This document shows, piece by piece, positions 1 through 8,384 of a stretch of 64,000 nucleotides of DNA (within the stretch, counting starts at the first letter, position 1; each line of letters starts with the position of its first letter). Made by a program: the position numbers and the translations under genes. The notes below the pieces were generated by a model, which was given only the letters and a program-made list of their open reading frames with translations, had not been told where the DNA came from and did no database searches. Origin of the DNA: Roseomonas populi (GTDB lineage: Bacteria; Pseudomonadota; Alphaproteobacteria; Acetobacterales; Acetobacteraceae); the NCBI RefSeq assembly GCF_024594815.1, contig NZ_JANJOU010000008.1, forward strand, positions 124,001 through 188,000. The letters run 5' to 3'.

Positions 1-854
1 CGGTCGATCTCCGCCACCGCGGAAACGGACTGCGTGGCCACGTCCGCGCGGCGGGAAAGGTGCAGCACGCGGCCTTCCGCGCCCTGGGTGGGCACCAGCA
101 CAGGCGCGCCCGGCTCCAGCGCCGCGGCTGCGGCGAGCGGAACCTGGATGTTCAGCCAGAGCGGATCCAGCTCCGCCAGGCTGAAGAGCGGCGCGGACTG
201 TGCCACGCGCTCCCCGGGCACCGCGTCCCGGCCCATGGCGATGCCGTCCGCCGTGGCGTGGACGGTGACGCTGTCATTCAGCCGGCGGGATTGCCGAAGC
301 TGTGCGATTTCGGCCGCTGCCATGCCGAGCAGGGCGAGCATCTGCTCGCGCTCCTGCATCGTGGTCAGCGCCACCACGTGCTCGGCACGGGTGACGAGAA
401 GGCGCCGCTCCGCGATGATCCGCTCCCGGGACAATGCTTCATCGCGCCGCAGCTTCTCGCGCGCGAGCGCCTCACCGTTGATGGCGTCCAGGAACAGGCG
501 TTGCGCCTCCAGCAGCTCCGTGCTGCGGATGCGCGCCAGGGGCTGGCCCTTGCGCACAAGCTCGTCCGGGGTGACGAGCAGTGCCTCGATCAACCCGCCC
601 ACGGGTGCGGCCACCACGCGCAGCTGCTGCGGCGGGATCGAGACGCTGGCGGGCAGCCGGATCTCGGCCGCGCGCTCCTCGGACTCCACCACGGCCCATT
701 CGATACCCGTGCTGCGGATGCCGCGCTCATCAAGCGGGATCACGGGCAGGCGCTGCTGCGCCCGGGCATCCGATGCCGTGGCAATCAGGCCGAGGATCAC
801 CAGGGCACCCGAAAAAACCGATAAGGCACGGCCTGTTGTCACAACTGTCCTCAT
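1..854 (-). CDS. Efflux RND transporter periplasmic adaptor (HlyD/CusB type), 3' end outside window
   Basis: The leftward frame opens at the ATG whose complement ends at 854 and stays open to the window edge (284 codons seen). The first ~32 residues form a Sec signal peptide ending in ARA before QQR. A barrel/lipoyl-like segment follows (PVGGLIEALLVTPDELVRKG, residues ~90-110), then a long helical hairpin rich in Arg/Glu/Leu and a return strand with VTVHATADG. This is the layout of membrane-fusion proteins bridging an inner-membrane RND pump and an outer-membrane channel. Metal (Cu/Zn/Co) export is plausible from the adjacent copper genes but is inference; the substrate-determining C-terminus is missing. 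Pump and channel genes would lie to the left of the window. Confidence 0.8.
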   Translation of the reverse strand, partial: MRTVVTTGRALSVFSGALVILGLIATASDARAQQRLPVIPLDERGIRSTGIEWAVVESEERAAEIRLPASVSIPPQQLRVVAAPVGGLIEALLVTPDELVRKGQPLARIRSTELLEAQRLFLDAINGEALAREKLRRDEALSRERIIAERRLLVTRAEHVVALTTMQEREQMLALLGMAAAEIAQLRQSRRLNDSVTVHATADGIAMGRDAVPGERVAQSAPLFSLAELDPLWLNIQVPLAAAAALEPGAPVLVPTQGAEGRVLHLSRRADVATQSVSAVAEID

Positions 855-1294
855 AGCCGCACCCCGCCGTCGTACATGGCCCAGATATGACACCGTGTTC
901 ATGAATGACACATGGTGCAGTGCAACATTTTGTGACGCCGTTGCTTTCCCTTTCGTGATGATTCGCTCCTCTCCTCCCTCATCTGACGGGTCTGTGAAGC
1001 CACCTGAGCTTGCGAAATCGCGTGTCGCAGCGAGGCTGACGTCATCTCGTCTTCTGGCGGGTGGGATCGCGTGTTGCTGGGCGCCGTTCCTCTTTCGATC
1101 TGCTCACGAGTAACGTGGCCCTGCGTCTCGCCTCGGCCCAACGGAGGTGTCGAGGATGGCAGGATCCAGAGTGACGTCTGGCCAATGCGAGACAGCCCTC
1201 ACCCACCGACAGCCACCGGACTCGACCTCTCGCGTTTGAGTCGAAATCACAACGGACGGTGACGGCGAAGCGCCTCCCTGTTACCCTCTTGCGG
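855..1294. other. Intergenic region between divergent efflux adaptor and DUF2946-like gene
   Basis: A 440-bp stretch between two divergently transcribed genes. It is less GC-rich around 890-960 than its surroundings and presumably carries both promoters. I see no convincing -35/-10 pair, no CueR/CzrR-type operator that I can recognise, and no credible small gene. Open frames crossing it have no ribosome-binding site and resemble nothing. Confidence 0.4.
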
Positions 1295-1663
1295 ATGCCC
1301 CGCGCTCGGACAGGCCTCGTGCGCCTTCTCGCGATCCTGCTGCTGATGCAGTGGGCGGGCGCGGTCGTGCCGCACGCCCGAGCGATGGAGCGAGCGGCCT
1401 CGGCCCAGCGGGTTGAACTCTGCACCCACGATGGGCAGCGCTCCATCCTGCTGGACGAGAACGGCAAGCCCGTGCAGCCAGCACCGGCGACGGATTGCTG
1501 CAGCCTGTGCCAGTGGGCGATGGGAGATGCGCCGCCCGGGCCCGCGATGGTTATCCGAGCCATCACCTTCCTGCTCGCCGCCGAACCGTTCCGGCATCCC
1601 GGCTTACCCCACTCTCCGCCGCGTTCTCCCCCGCATCAGCCCAGAGCACCCCCGCACGCCTGA
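1295..1663 (+). CDS. DUF2946-like small secreted protein (copper-cluster associated)
   Basis: Predicted protein of 122 aa starting at the ATG at 1295; an in-frame GTG at 1259 would add 12 residues. It begins with a signal peptide/TM segment (RLLAILLLMQWAGAVVPHARA), then a short polar domain with a Cys cluster, DCCSLCQW, and ends in a Pro/Arg/His-rich tail. Small proteins of this kind (DUF2946-like) commonly precede PCu(A)C and copper-import genes in proteobacteria. Their biochemical role is not established. The vicinal Cys residues could bind Cu(I), which is inference. It is the first gene of the rightward copper run, 279 bp before the chaperone gene. The intervening DNA shows no gene. Confidence 0.6.
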   Translation: MPRARTGLVRLLAILLLMQWAGAVVPHARAMERAASAQRVELCTHDGQRSILLDENGKPVQPAPATDCCSLCQWAMGDAPPGPAMVIRAITFLLAAEPFRHPGLPHSPPRSPPHQPRAPPHA

Positions 1664-1942
1664 CGAAGCGATCGGGCCACCGCCCCGGGCCTGACCCTTG
1701 GCGGGCCCCTCTCGTTTCGCGCCGGGGTGAGTGGCCGCCATCCTGCTTCACGAGCCCGCATGCCTGACGCATCGCGGGTCCCGCCTCCGCGCCGCCCTCC
1801 TTAGCAACCGGCCTACAGGGCACGATCACCGCCGACCGGCCGCCGGTTTGAGCACGGCCTGCCGGGCATGCCCCGGCAGGATGAATCAATCGGTCGCATG
1901 TCGGGCCTGACAAGAATCAGCAACCACCAAGGAGACAGACCC

Positions 1943-2419
1943 ATGTCCATCCCGCGTCGCGCCGCGATTGCCGCCGCCCTTGCCCTGGCTCCGGCCCTCG
2001 TTGCCGCGCAGCAGCCCCCGCCGGGCGGCGTCGCCGTGGAGCAGCCCTGGATGCGCGCGGCGATCCAGGGCGGCACCGGCGGTGCCTTCCTGACGCTCCG
2101 CAACACCGGCAGCCAGCCGGACCGTCTGGTTTCGGCCAGCAGCCCGGCCGCCCGTGCTGTCGAGTTGCACACCACCGTGCGGGACGGCGACGTGATGCGG
2201 ATGCAGCCCGTGCAGGCCATCGAGGTGCCGGCAGGCGGCAGTGTCACGCTCCGGCCGGGCGGCCTGCACGTCATGCTCGTCGGCCTGGCCCAGGCGGCGC
2301 AGCCCGGCAGCAGCGTGCCGCTGACCCTCACCTTCGAGCGGGCGGGCGCCGTACCCGTGCAGCTCGCCGTCCAGGCGGCCGGGGCATCCGGTCCCGCGGG
2401 GCACGCCAACCAGCACTGA
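1943..2419 (+). CDS. Periplasmic copper chaperone PCu(A)C
   Basis: 158 aa. The ATG at 1943 is preceded by AAGGAGA at 1929-1935, so I chose it over an upstream in-frame ATG. Residues 1-22 are a signal peptide ending in LVAA. The Cu(I)-binding signature H-x10-M-x21-H-x-M is exact: His76, Met87, His109, Met111. PCu(A)C delivers copper to cytochrome c oxidase or acts in periplasmic copper homeostasis. The neighbours downstream (YcnI, CopC-CopD) form a common copper-acquisition set, with 40 bp to the next gene, so co-transcription is likely. The Gln/His-rich C-terminus (GHANQH) is an additional possible metal ligand. Confidence 0.92.
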   Translation: MSIPRRAAIAAALALAPALVAAQQPPPGGVAVEQPWMRAAIQGGTGGAFLTLRNTGSQPDRLVSASSPAARAVELHTTVRDGDVMRMQPVQAIEVPAGGSVTLRPGGLHVMLVGLAQAAQPGSSVPLTLTFERAGAVPVQLAVQAAGASGPAGHANQH

Positions 2420-2459
2420 CCGGCCCCGTGCCGAACCTGACCCCGTCAAGGATCCTCCC

Positions 2460-2966
2460 ATGCCCCGCACCCGAATTCCGGCGGCCGCCATCGGCCTCTC
2501 GCTTCTCGCCGGCCCGGCCCTCGCTCATGTGACCGTCGACCGGGCCACGATGCCCGCCGACAGCTACGTCCGCATCGCTATCCGCGTGCCCCATGGCTGC
2601 GAGGGTGCCGCCACCACCGGCATCCGGCTCCAGGTGCCGCCCGAGCTGCGCGGTGCGAAGCCCATGCCGCTCGCAGGCTGGACGCTGACCACCCGGATGG
2701 AGGGCGGCGTGACCGTGCAGGGCGAGCACGGCACAGCGCATGTCCCCCGCGAGGTCTCCTGGCAGGGCGGCAACCTGCCGGACGAGCAGTACCAGGAGTT
2801 CGTCATGCTCGTCCGGACCCCCTCCGAGCAAGGCGCGACGCTTTACTTCCCGGTGGTGCAGGAATGTGAGGGCGGAAAGGTCTCGCGCTGGATCGAGCGG
2901 CCCGCCGGGCCCGGCGATCGGCCCCGCTACCCCGCCTACGCGATCCGCATCGTGCCGAAGGGGTGA
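2460..2966 (+). CDS. YcnI family copper-binding protein (DUF1775)
   Basis: 168 aa. The signal peptide is residues 1-22, leaving His23 (LA|HVTV) as the mature N-terminus. In YcnI proteins this His and a conserved Trp form the copper site; candidate Trp residues are in the SWQGGN and LAGWTLTT segments. The body has the DUF1775 pattern: VPHGCEGAATTGIRLQVP, then DEQYQEFVMLV and YFPVVQECEGG. The family is periplasmic or membrane-tethered and is usually encoded with CopC/CopD. Here no C-terminal TM helix is visible, so the protein is probably soluble. It sits between the PCu(A)C gene and the CopC-CopD gene in one orientation. Confidence 0.9.
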   Translation: MPRTRIPAAAIGLSLLAGPALAHVTVDRATMPADSYVRIAIRVPHGCEGAATTGIRLQVPPELRGAKPMPLAGWTLTTRMEGGVTVQGEHGTAHVPREVSWQGGNLPDEQYQEFVMLVRTPSEQGATLYFPVVQECEGGKVSRWIERPAGPGDRPRYPAYAIRIVPKG

Positions 2967-2998
2967 GGCGAGGTCTGTAGGGCGCCACGCCGATCACC

Positions 2999-4597
2999 AT
3001 GCTCCGTCTCCTGCGTGCCGCCTGGGCCGCGCTCCTTCTCTGCACGGTCCCGCTGGGCGGCGCCTTGGCGCACGCCGCCCTGGTTGCCGCCAGCCCGGAG
3101 GACGGGGCCACCCTGGCGGAGGTGCCACGCTCCGTGACGCTGCGCTTCGACGAGGCGGTAACCTTGATCGGGCTCCGCATCGCCGGCCCGGCGGGCGAGG
3201 TCGCGCAGCCGGCCCCGGCGGAGGCGGGCGGCGACACCGTCCGGGCGAGCCTGCCGCCAGGGCTCGCAACCGGCACCTATCTCGTCAGCTGGCGCGTGAT
3301 CTCGGCCGATGGCCATCCGATCGGCGGCACCCTGGCCTTCGGCCTCGGCAGCGCGCCGGTCCCTGCCACGACTCCGGCAGGGGCGGGGATGGGCGGTTGG
3401 ACCGCGGCGGCCGAAGTCCTCCGCTTCCTCCTGCTCAGTGCCTTCGCGCTGGGCGGGGGTGGCGCGCTGTTCCGCGCCCTGGTCCAGGCTCCTCCCCCAT
3501 CGCTGCGCCGATGGCTCGCTGCGGCGTCGCTGGTCGGCGTCGTGGCGGCCGCTGCCACGATCGGCTTCCAGGGGGGCGCCATGGAGGACGCCCCGTTCCC
3601 CGGGGGACTTGCCGATCCGGCGACCTGGCGCGCCGCGCTCGGATCGACCGTCGCCGGGCGCGCGGCGGTCACCGCGGCCGGCCTCCTGGTCGTCGCCGGT
3701 TCGCTCCTGCTCCCGGCAGGCTCCGCCGCGCTTCTCGGCGCGGCCGGTTCCGCCGTCGCCGCCATCGGCCTGAGCCTCTCCGGGCATGCTGCGGCGGGCG
3801 GATGGCCGGTCCAGGCCCTGCTCGCGCTGCACGCCCTGGCGGCCGCCTACTGGCTGGGCGCCTTCCTGCCGCTTCTGGCGCTTCTCTCTATGGGCAGGTT
3901 GGGCGCGCTGCCGGCGGTGCGGCGCTTCTCCTCCATCGCCATCCCCACGGTCGCCGTGCTGATCCTGAGCGGAGCCGCCCAGGCCGCGCTGCATCTGGGC
4001 GAATGGCGGGGGCTGCTGGGTAGCTTCTACGGCCGGCTGGTGGTCGCCAAGGCGGTCGGGGCCGTCCTGCTCCTTCTTCTGGCCTTGCTGAATCGCCTGT
4101 TCCTCACGCCGCGCCTGTCCACGGGTGCGTCCACGGCACTGTCCCGCAGCATCCGCCTGGAGGTGGTGCTGGGGGCCGTCCTGCTCGGCGTCACGGCGGT
4201 GCTCGGCATGACCTCCCCCCATCCCGGCGCCGTCCACGCCCATGCCCACGACCATGGCGTGCCGAGCCGGCAGGGCGCCATCGTCGCGACCCAGGTGGCG
4301 GGCCTGGACGCGCTGCTGGAGGTCCGGCCGGCGCGTCCCGGCACCAACACGATCACGCTCCGGCTGGAGCAGGGGGATGGCAGCCCCGCGCGGCCGCAAG
4401 AGGTCTCGATCGAACTGTCGCAGCCGGCTGCGGGCGTCGTGGGGCTGCGCCGCCGGATGAGGGCGGAGGCTCCCGGCCAGTTCCTGTATCAGGGCCCGGA
4501 GCTCGCGCTGGCCGGCCGCTGGGTTGCCAGGGTGGAGATCCTGGTCAGCGACTTCGAGCAGGTGTCCGCCGATCTGGGCTTCGATGTCGTGCCGTGA
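2999..4597 (+). CDS. CopC-CopD fusion copper transport protein (YcnJ-like)
   Basis: 532 aa. After a signal peptide (1-24) the mature protein starts at His25 and carries a CopC domain to ~residue 120, including the Cu(II)-site segment SADGHPIGG. Eight or so TM helices typical of CopD follow (~135-405). A His-rich loop, HAHAHDHG, lies at about residue 413-420. A C-terminal ~100-residue beta-rich domain resembles the YtkA-like domain of YcnJ-type importers. The protein is likely to move copper across the inner membrane for respiratory enzymes. It is the last gene of the copper run; 213 bp without a gene follow (4598-4810), in which I see no strong terminator. Confidence 0.9.
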   Translation: MLRLLRAAWAALLLCTVPLGGALAHAALVAASPEDGATLAEVPRSVTLRFDEAVTLIGLRIAGPAGEVAQPAPAEAGGDTVRASLPPGLATGTYLVSWRVISADGHPIGGTLAFGLGSAPVPATTPAGAGMGGWTAAAEVLRFLLLSAFALGGGGALFRALVQAPPPSLRRWLAAASLVGVVAAAATIGFQGGAMEDAPFPGGLADPATWRAALGSTVAGRAAVTAAGLLVVAGSLLLPAGSAALLGAAGSAVAAIGLSLSGHAAAGGWPVQALLALHALAAAYWLGAFLPLLALLSMGRLGALPAVRRFSSIAIPTVAVLILSGAAQAALHLGEWRGLLGSFYGRLVVAKAVGAVLLLLLALLNRLFLTPRLSTGASTALSRSIRLEVVLGAVLLGVTAVLGMTSPHPGAVHAHAHDHGVPSRQGAIVATQVAGLDALLEVRPARPGTNTITLRLEQGDGSPARPQEVSIELSQPAAGVVGLRRRMRAEAPGQFLYQGPELALAGRWVARVEILVSDFEQVSADLGFDVVP

Positions 4598-4810
4598 GCC
4601 GGTGGCCGAAGGCACCCAGCTATGTCGAAGCTCCGGAGGTGGTCCGGCCTGGCTGGAGAGCGTGGGGGCGAAGGGGGTAAAGCGCCTCTCGTCCGGCGGC
4701 CGACAGCACGCTCAGGGATTGCGGCCTGTCCAGGCAGGGCAGCGGAACGAGGATGACGGAACTGGCTGGCAGGCGTTCGGAGTTCTGAACTCCTCTCCCC
4801 TATCCCGCCA

Positions 4811-5659
4811 CTAGCCGCTGGCAGCCGGAACCTGCCGCCCTGCCGCGCCGGACCTTGCGGCAGCCTTCTTCCCGGCCCCTTCGCGCGCGGAGCGGGAGCG
4901 TGCCTGTGGGGCAGCATCGGCCGGGGTGCGCCGGGCCTCGCCGCCGAAGCGCGCGAGAGCGCCGGTCTCGACCACGTGCCGGACGCAGTTGCCCAGGTGC
5001 TCGGCCAGGGCCTGCCGGCCCGTGGCGCTGTCGCGTGCCAGGGCGCTGTCCAGCAGGCGCCGGTGCTCCTCCGCGGCCGCCTCTCCGCGGAACACCACGG
5101 CGACGATCTGGTAGCGCAGGTAGCGGTCATAGATGGCCGCGTGCGTCTGCAGCAGCAGCCTGGACCCGCAGGCCGCGATCAGCGCGCGGTGGAACTCCCA
5201 GTCGTAGCGCTTCCAGGTCTCCACATCGACCTCCTCCCGCGCGAGGAGCCGGCGCTCGAGCGCGGCGAGCTTGTGGTGCGCCGCGACCACTCCGCCCTCC
5301 CAGTCGAGCCCGCCGGCCGCGAAGGACTGCTCCATCGCGTGCGCTTCAAGCAGGAGCCGGAGCGACGTGACCTCCTCGAAGTCGCCCTCCGACACGGGCG
5401 CGACCTCGAACCCCTTCTGTCCCTCGGCCACCACCAGGCTCTCCGAGGCCAGGCGACTCAGCAACTCCCGCAACGTGCTGATGCTCGCGCCATAGGTCTC
5501 GCGCATCCGGTCAAGGCCCAGCTTCTGCCCGGGCGCTAAGCGCCCGAACACGATGTCGGCGCGGATCCGGCGGTACGCCGCCTCGCCGATCGTCGGGACG
5601 TCCGGGATTGGAGAACCGTCCACTGTCGAGAGTGCCTCCTTGTTGAGCCAATCATGCAC
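4811..5659 (-). CDS. GntR-family (FCD subfamily) transcriptional regulator
   Basis: 282 aa. N-terminal winged helix at ~25-95 (IGEAAYRRIRADIVFGRLAPG...LDRMRETYGASISTLRELLSRL...), then an all-helical FCD ligand domain (~105-235) with the expected acidic/His pattern (EFHRALIAACGSRLL). The last ~45 residues are Ala/Arg/Lys-rich and probably disordered, which is unusual for the family. It is divergent from the AroQ-like/Bug operon at 5899-8133, its most likely target. Such regulators normally respond to the carboxylate substrate or product of the adjacent pathway. Confidence 0.88.
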   Translation of the reverse strand: MHDWLNKEALSTVDGSPIPDVPTIGEAAYRRIRADIVFGRLAPGQKLGLDRMRETYGASISTLRELLSRLASESLVVAEGQKGFEVAPVSEGDFEEVTSLRLLLEAHAMEQSFAAGGLDWEGGVVAAHHKLAALERRLLAREEVDVETWKRYDWEFHRALIAACGSRLLLQTHAAIYDRYLRYQIVAVVFRGEAAAEEHRRLLDSALARDSATGRQALAEHLGNCVRHVVETGALARFGGEARRTPADAAPQARSRSAREGAGKKAAARSGAAGRQVPAASG

Positions 5660-5687
5660 CGAAGCGTCAGGAGCGCCAAATTCTTGA

Positions 5688-5704
5688 TGATCATTGTTTT
5701 ACAC
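5688..5704. promoter_or_regulatory. Candidate GntR operator in divergent promoter region
   Basis: Within the 239-bp divergent spacer (5660-5898) lies an AT-rich patch with the palindrome ATGATCAT (5688-5695), running into TTGTTTACAC (5695-5704). The latter resembles the TTGT-N-ACAA style sites bound by FCD-type GntR proteins. It lies about 30-45 bp upstream of the regulator start, fitting autoregulation. This is a pattern match only. Confidence 0.3.
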
Positions 5705-5898
5705 GATCGCCCGATGATTCAGAAATAAACAGTTGATTCGCGCTTCGATGGGACATAGTAATGTCCGGCCAGCACGCTTCATGAGCGCGCCGGCCGGAGG
5801 GGACAGGGCTTGCGGGACGTTGGAGCAGGGGCGCGCAGCCGCGCCCGCCATGTGGAAATAGGCACCTGGGTTCGTCCCCGCATGGCGGGCCGCCTGCC

Positions 5899-6333
5899 GT
5901 GAGCGGGCCGATCCATGTCCTGAACGGTCCCAACCTTAACAGGCTCGGGAAGCGCGAGCCGGAGATCTACGGGCGGACGACGCTCGCCGAGGTCGAGGCC
6001 ATGTGCCGCGAGGCCGCCGGCGACAGCGAGATCGTCTTCCGCCAGACGAACTGGGAAGGCCAGCTCGTGGACTGGATCCACGAGGCGACGGACGGGGACG
6101 CGGCCGGCATCGTCATCAACCCGGCCGGGCTGACCTTCACCTCTATCCCGGTACTGGACGCGCTGAAGATGTTCGGCCGCCCGATCATCGAACTGCACAT
6201 CACCAACATCCACCGGCGGGACGCGATCTACCACCGCTCGCTCGTCTCCACCGTGGCAACCGCGGTGATCGCGGGGCTCGGCGCGCGCGGCTACGCCACG
6301 GCCATACGGTCCATGCACGACCTTCTGGGCTGA
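5899..6333 (+). CDS. Type II 3-dehydroquinate dehydratase-like protein, altered active site
   Basis: 144 aa, GTG start. The flavodoxin-like AroQ fold is clear: NGPNLNRLGKREPEIYG with the catalytic Tyr and Arg, VINPAGLTFTS, ELHITN and the C-terminal helix IAGLGARGYATAIRSM. True AroQ enzymes have T-H-T-S where this has T-F-T-S, and an F-R-R-H-S helix where this has I-Y-H-R-S. So two residues that normally hold dehydroquinate (the His and a following Arg) are replaced. Together with its place next to a Bug receptor and a GntR regulator, this suggests a catabolic hydro-lyase rather than the shikimate-pathway enzyme. The activity itself is not predictable from sequence. It is first in a three-gene operon. 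Confidence 0.8.
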   Translation: MSGPIHVLNGPNLNRLGKREPEIYGRTTLAEVEAMCREAAGDSEIVFRQTNWEGQLVDWIHEATDGDAAGIVINPAGLTFTSIPVLDALKMFGRPIIELHITNIHRRDAIYHRSLVSTVATAVIAGLGARGYATAIRSMHDLLG

Positions 6334-6393
6334 GGCCCGGCAACCCGGGCTGCCCGGACACGAAGAACAACGGGAACGAGAGGAGGAGTGACG

Positions 6394-7416
6394 ATGCGAG
6401 AGGATAAGATCGGCATGAAGCCGGGCGCCCTGCGCCGCCGCGCGCTGCTGGCGGGCATGGGCGGGATCGGCGCCCTGCCCCTGATGGGGCAAGGCGAGGC
6501 CCGGGCGCAGGCGCAGGGCTATCCGAACAGGGCGGTCACGGTGATCGTTCCCTTCGCGCCGGGCGGCTCGACCGATTTCGTGGCGCGCCTCCTCGCGCAG
6601 CACCTCTCGACCAGGCTGGGGGGCAACTTCGTGGTGGAGAACCGCGCCGGCGGCAGCGGCACGGTAGGCCACGGGGCCGTCGCCCGCGCCCGGCCGGACG
6701 GCTACACCCTCGGCGTCTCGCCCACCGGCACCTTCGCCCTCGCGCCCTTCCTGTTCGAGAAGCTGCCCTACGACAGCGACAAGGGCTTCGCGCCGATCAG
6801 CCTCCTGGCCGGCAACGCCATGTTTGTCTGCGTCCACTCCGCCAGCGGCATCAACACCTATGCCGACCTGATCGCGGCGGCGAAGGCGCAGCCGGGCAAG
6901 CTCACCTACGCCTCGGCCGGCGCCGGCACGATCGCACACCTCGCGCCCGAGCTGATGCTCGACATGTCCGGCACGGAGATGCTGCACGTCGCCTACCGGT
7001 CCGGCGGGCTGCAGGTGCAGGCCGTGATCGGGCGTGAGGCGAACATGGGCTTCATCGACACGGTGACGGCCATCCCGCACGTCCAGTCCGGCGATCTGCG
7101 CGCGCTGGCGGTGACGAGCGTCGGGCGCAGCCCCCAGCTCCCGCAGGTTCCCACCCTCGCGGAGTGCGGCCTGGCCGGCTACCGCGCCACCAACGACTTC
7201 GGCTTCTTCGCACCGGCTGGCACGCCGCCGGCGATCGTGAGGCAGCTCTCCGAGGCCGCCCGCGAGATCCTCGCCATGCCGGAGGTGAAGGCGCGGCTCG
7301 ATGCCGCCTCGATCGACATCTACGCGGGCACCTCGGAGGCCTTCCCGCCCTATCAGGCGGAGGAAGCCCGGCGCTGGGGCGACCTGATCCGCCGCCGCAA
7401 CATCAAGATGGAATAG
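6394..7416 (+). CDS. Bug-family tripartite tricarboxylate transporter receptor
   Basis: 340 aa. The ATG at 6394 lies 7 nt after AGGAGG (6381-6386). A twin-Arg-like signal (LRRRALLAG...GEARAQA) is followed by the family hallmark YPNRAVTVIVPFAPGGSTD and the second signature VENRAGGSGTVGHGAVARA. Further landmarks are LTYASAGAGTIAHL and HVAYRSGG. These periplasmic proteins capture carboxylates or aromatic acids for TctAB-type permeases. No tctA/tctB lies in the window. It follows the AroQ-like gene by 60 bp and precedes the 230-aa gene by 24 bp, so it is probably the uptake component of that small pathway. Confidence 0.93.
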   Translation: MREDKIGMKPGALRRRALLAGMGGIGALPLMGQGEARAQAQGYPNRAVTVIVPFAPGGSTDFVARLLAQHLSTRLGGNFVVENRAGGSGTVGHGAVARARPDGYTLGVSPTGTFALAPFLFEKLPYDSDKGFAPISLLAGNAMFVCVHSASGINTYADLIAAAKAQPGKLTYASAGAGTIAHLAPELMLDMSGTEMLHVAYRSGGLQVQAVIGREANMGFIDTVTAIPHVQSGDLRALAVTSVGRSPQLPQVPTLAECGLAGYRATNDFGFFAPAGTPPAIVRQLSEAAREILAMPEVKARLDAASIDIYAGTSEAFPPYQAEEARRWGDLIRRRNIKME

Positions 7417-7440
7417 TCGGCCGCAGGAGGGGGACGCATC

Positions 7441-8133
7441 ATGACCGGCGCGATGCTCGCGATCTGGAGCGACGTGACGAGGGAGCAGGAGACGGACTAC
7501 CTGCACTGGCTGACGCGCGAGCACACGGCGGAGCGCGTGGGCATCCCCGGCTTCGAGGCTGTGCGCGTGTTCCGCGCCGACCTCTCGGAGACGTGCCGCT
7601 ACCTGATCCTCTACGATCTCGCGGCGCCCTCGGTGCTGACCAGCGCGGCCTATATGGCCCGGCTGAACGAGCCGACGCCCTGGTCCCGGCGCATCATGCC
7701 AACGCTGGGGAACTTCGCGCGCGGCGGCGGGCCGGTGCGGGCCGCGCGCGGGACCGGCAGCGGCGCGCATCTCCTGCCGCTCCGGCTCGATCGGCCGGCC
7801 GGCGGCGCGGAATCCCTGCTGGACACCCTGGCGGCGGAGGATCGGGTCTGCGCCGCCCGGCTGCTGGAGGTCGACCAGCAGGGCTCGGGCGTTCCGACGA
7901 GCGAGAAGGCGCTGCGCGGCGGGGATGGGAGCTTCGCCGGCCTGCTTCTGATCGAGGCCACGGGAGTCGACGGGCTTCGCGATGCGCTCTCCCGCCACCG
8001 GCATGCCATCGCCGCGCTCGGCACGGATGTAGAAGCCCCGGCGCTCTACACGGCCGTCTTCTCGCTACGGAAGGCAGAACTGGAAACAGGGCAGGCCGAT
8101 GCCCCGATCCAAGCCCGCTTTCACACGGCTTAG
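7441..8133 (+). CDS. Protein with EthD/DUF4286-like ferredoxin-fold repeats, unknown function
   Basis: 230 aa, no signal peptide, so cytoplasmic. The N-terminal half (AIWSDVTREQETDYLHWLTREHTAERVGIPGFEAVRVF) has the strand-helix-strand pattern of dimeric alpha/beta-barrel proteins related to EthD/DUF4286, with the W...REH..ERVG motif. The second half seems to repeat the fold (GLLLIEATG...LYTAVFSL). Members are often encoded beside catabolic hydrolases or dehydratases, with no agreed activity. It is last in the operon with the AroQ-like enzyme and Bug receptor. The assignment to a superfamily is a pattern judgement. Confidence 0.65.
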   Translation: MTGAMLAIWSDVTREQETDYLHWLTREHTAERVGIPGFEAVRVFRADLSETCRYLILYDLAAPSVLTSAAYMARLNEPTPWSRRIMPTLGNFARGGGPVRAARGTGSGAHLLPLRLDRPAGGAESLLDTLAAEDRVCAARLLEVDQQGSGVPTSEKALRGGDGSFAGLLLIEATGVDGLRDALSRHRHAIAALGTDVEAPALYTAVFSLRKAELETGQADAPIQARFHTA

Positions 8134-8348
8134 AACTGGTCGGCCAGGTAGTTCCACGCGCTCCGATCCGCGCCGATGCAGCTGGGCACCTTCGCGGTGC
8201 CCGGCCGCACTTCCGTGCCTTTACCTCAAGAGCTCGGACCCGGCCGTGGCTTCGCATGGCCACCGTGACCGCGTGTCTATGGCATCAACGGGCGGTATCG
8301 GCGCTCAGGCACGGCGCTGAACGACACTGGACTTTCGGGTTTTTATCG

Positions 8349-8358
8349 TAATACAAAT
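8349..8358. promoter_or_regulatory. ATTTGTATTA element upstream of TctC-type gene
   Basis: Inside the otherwise featureless 251-bp gap 8134-8384, an AT-rich island at ~8339-8362 contains TAATACAAAT, the reverse complement of ATTTGTATTA. The same 10-mer occurs at 15185-15194 upstream of the aconitase-like gene. It lies 27 bp before the ATG at 8385. It could be part of a promoter or an operator shared by the two GntR regulators of this block. Confidence 0.35.
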
Positions 8359-8384
8359 CCCAAAACGTCCAGGAAGAACCTCGA

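Noticed and set aside
2936-4615. Leftward open frame opposite the CopC-CopD gene (559 codons)
   Set aside because: Antisense to a conserved membrane protein; Gln/Arg/Gly-rich shadow sequence.
5779-8004. Long leftward open frame opposite the AroQ-like, Bug and 230-aa genes (741 codons)
   Set aside because: It spans three well-supported genes on the other strand and resembles no protein.
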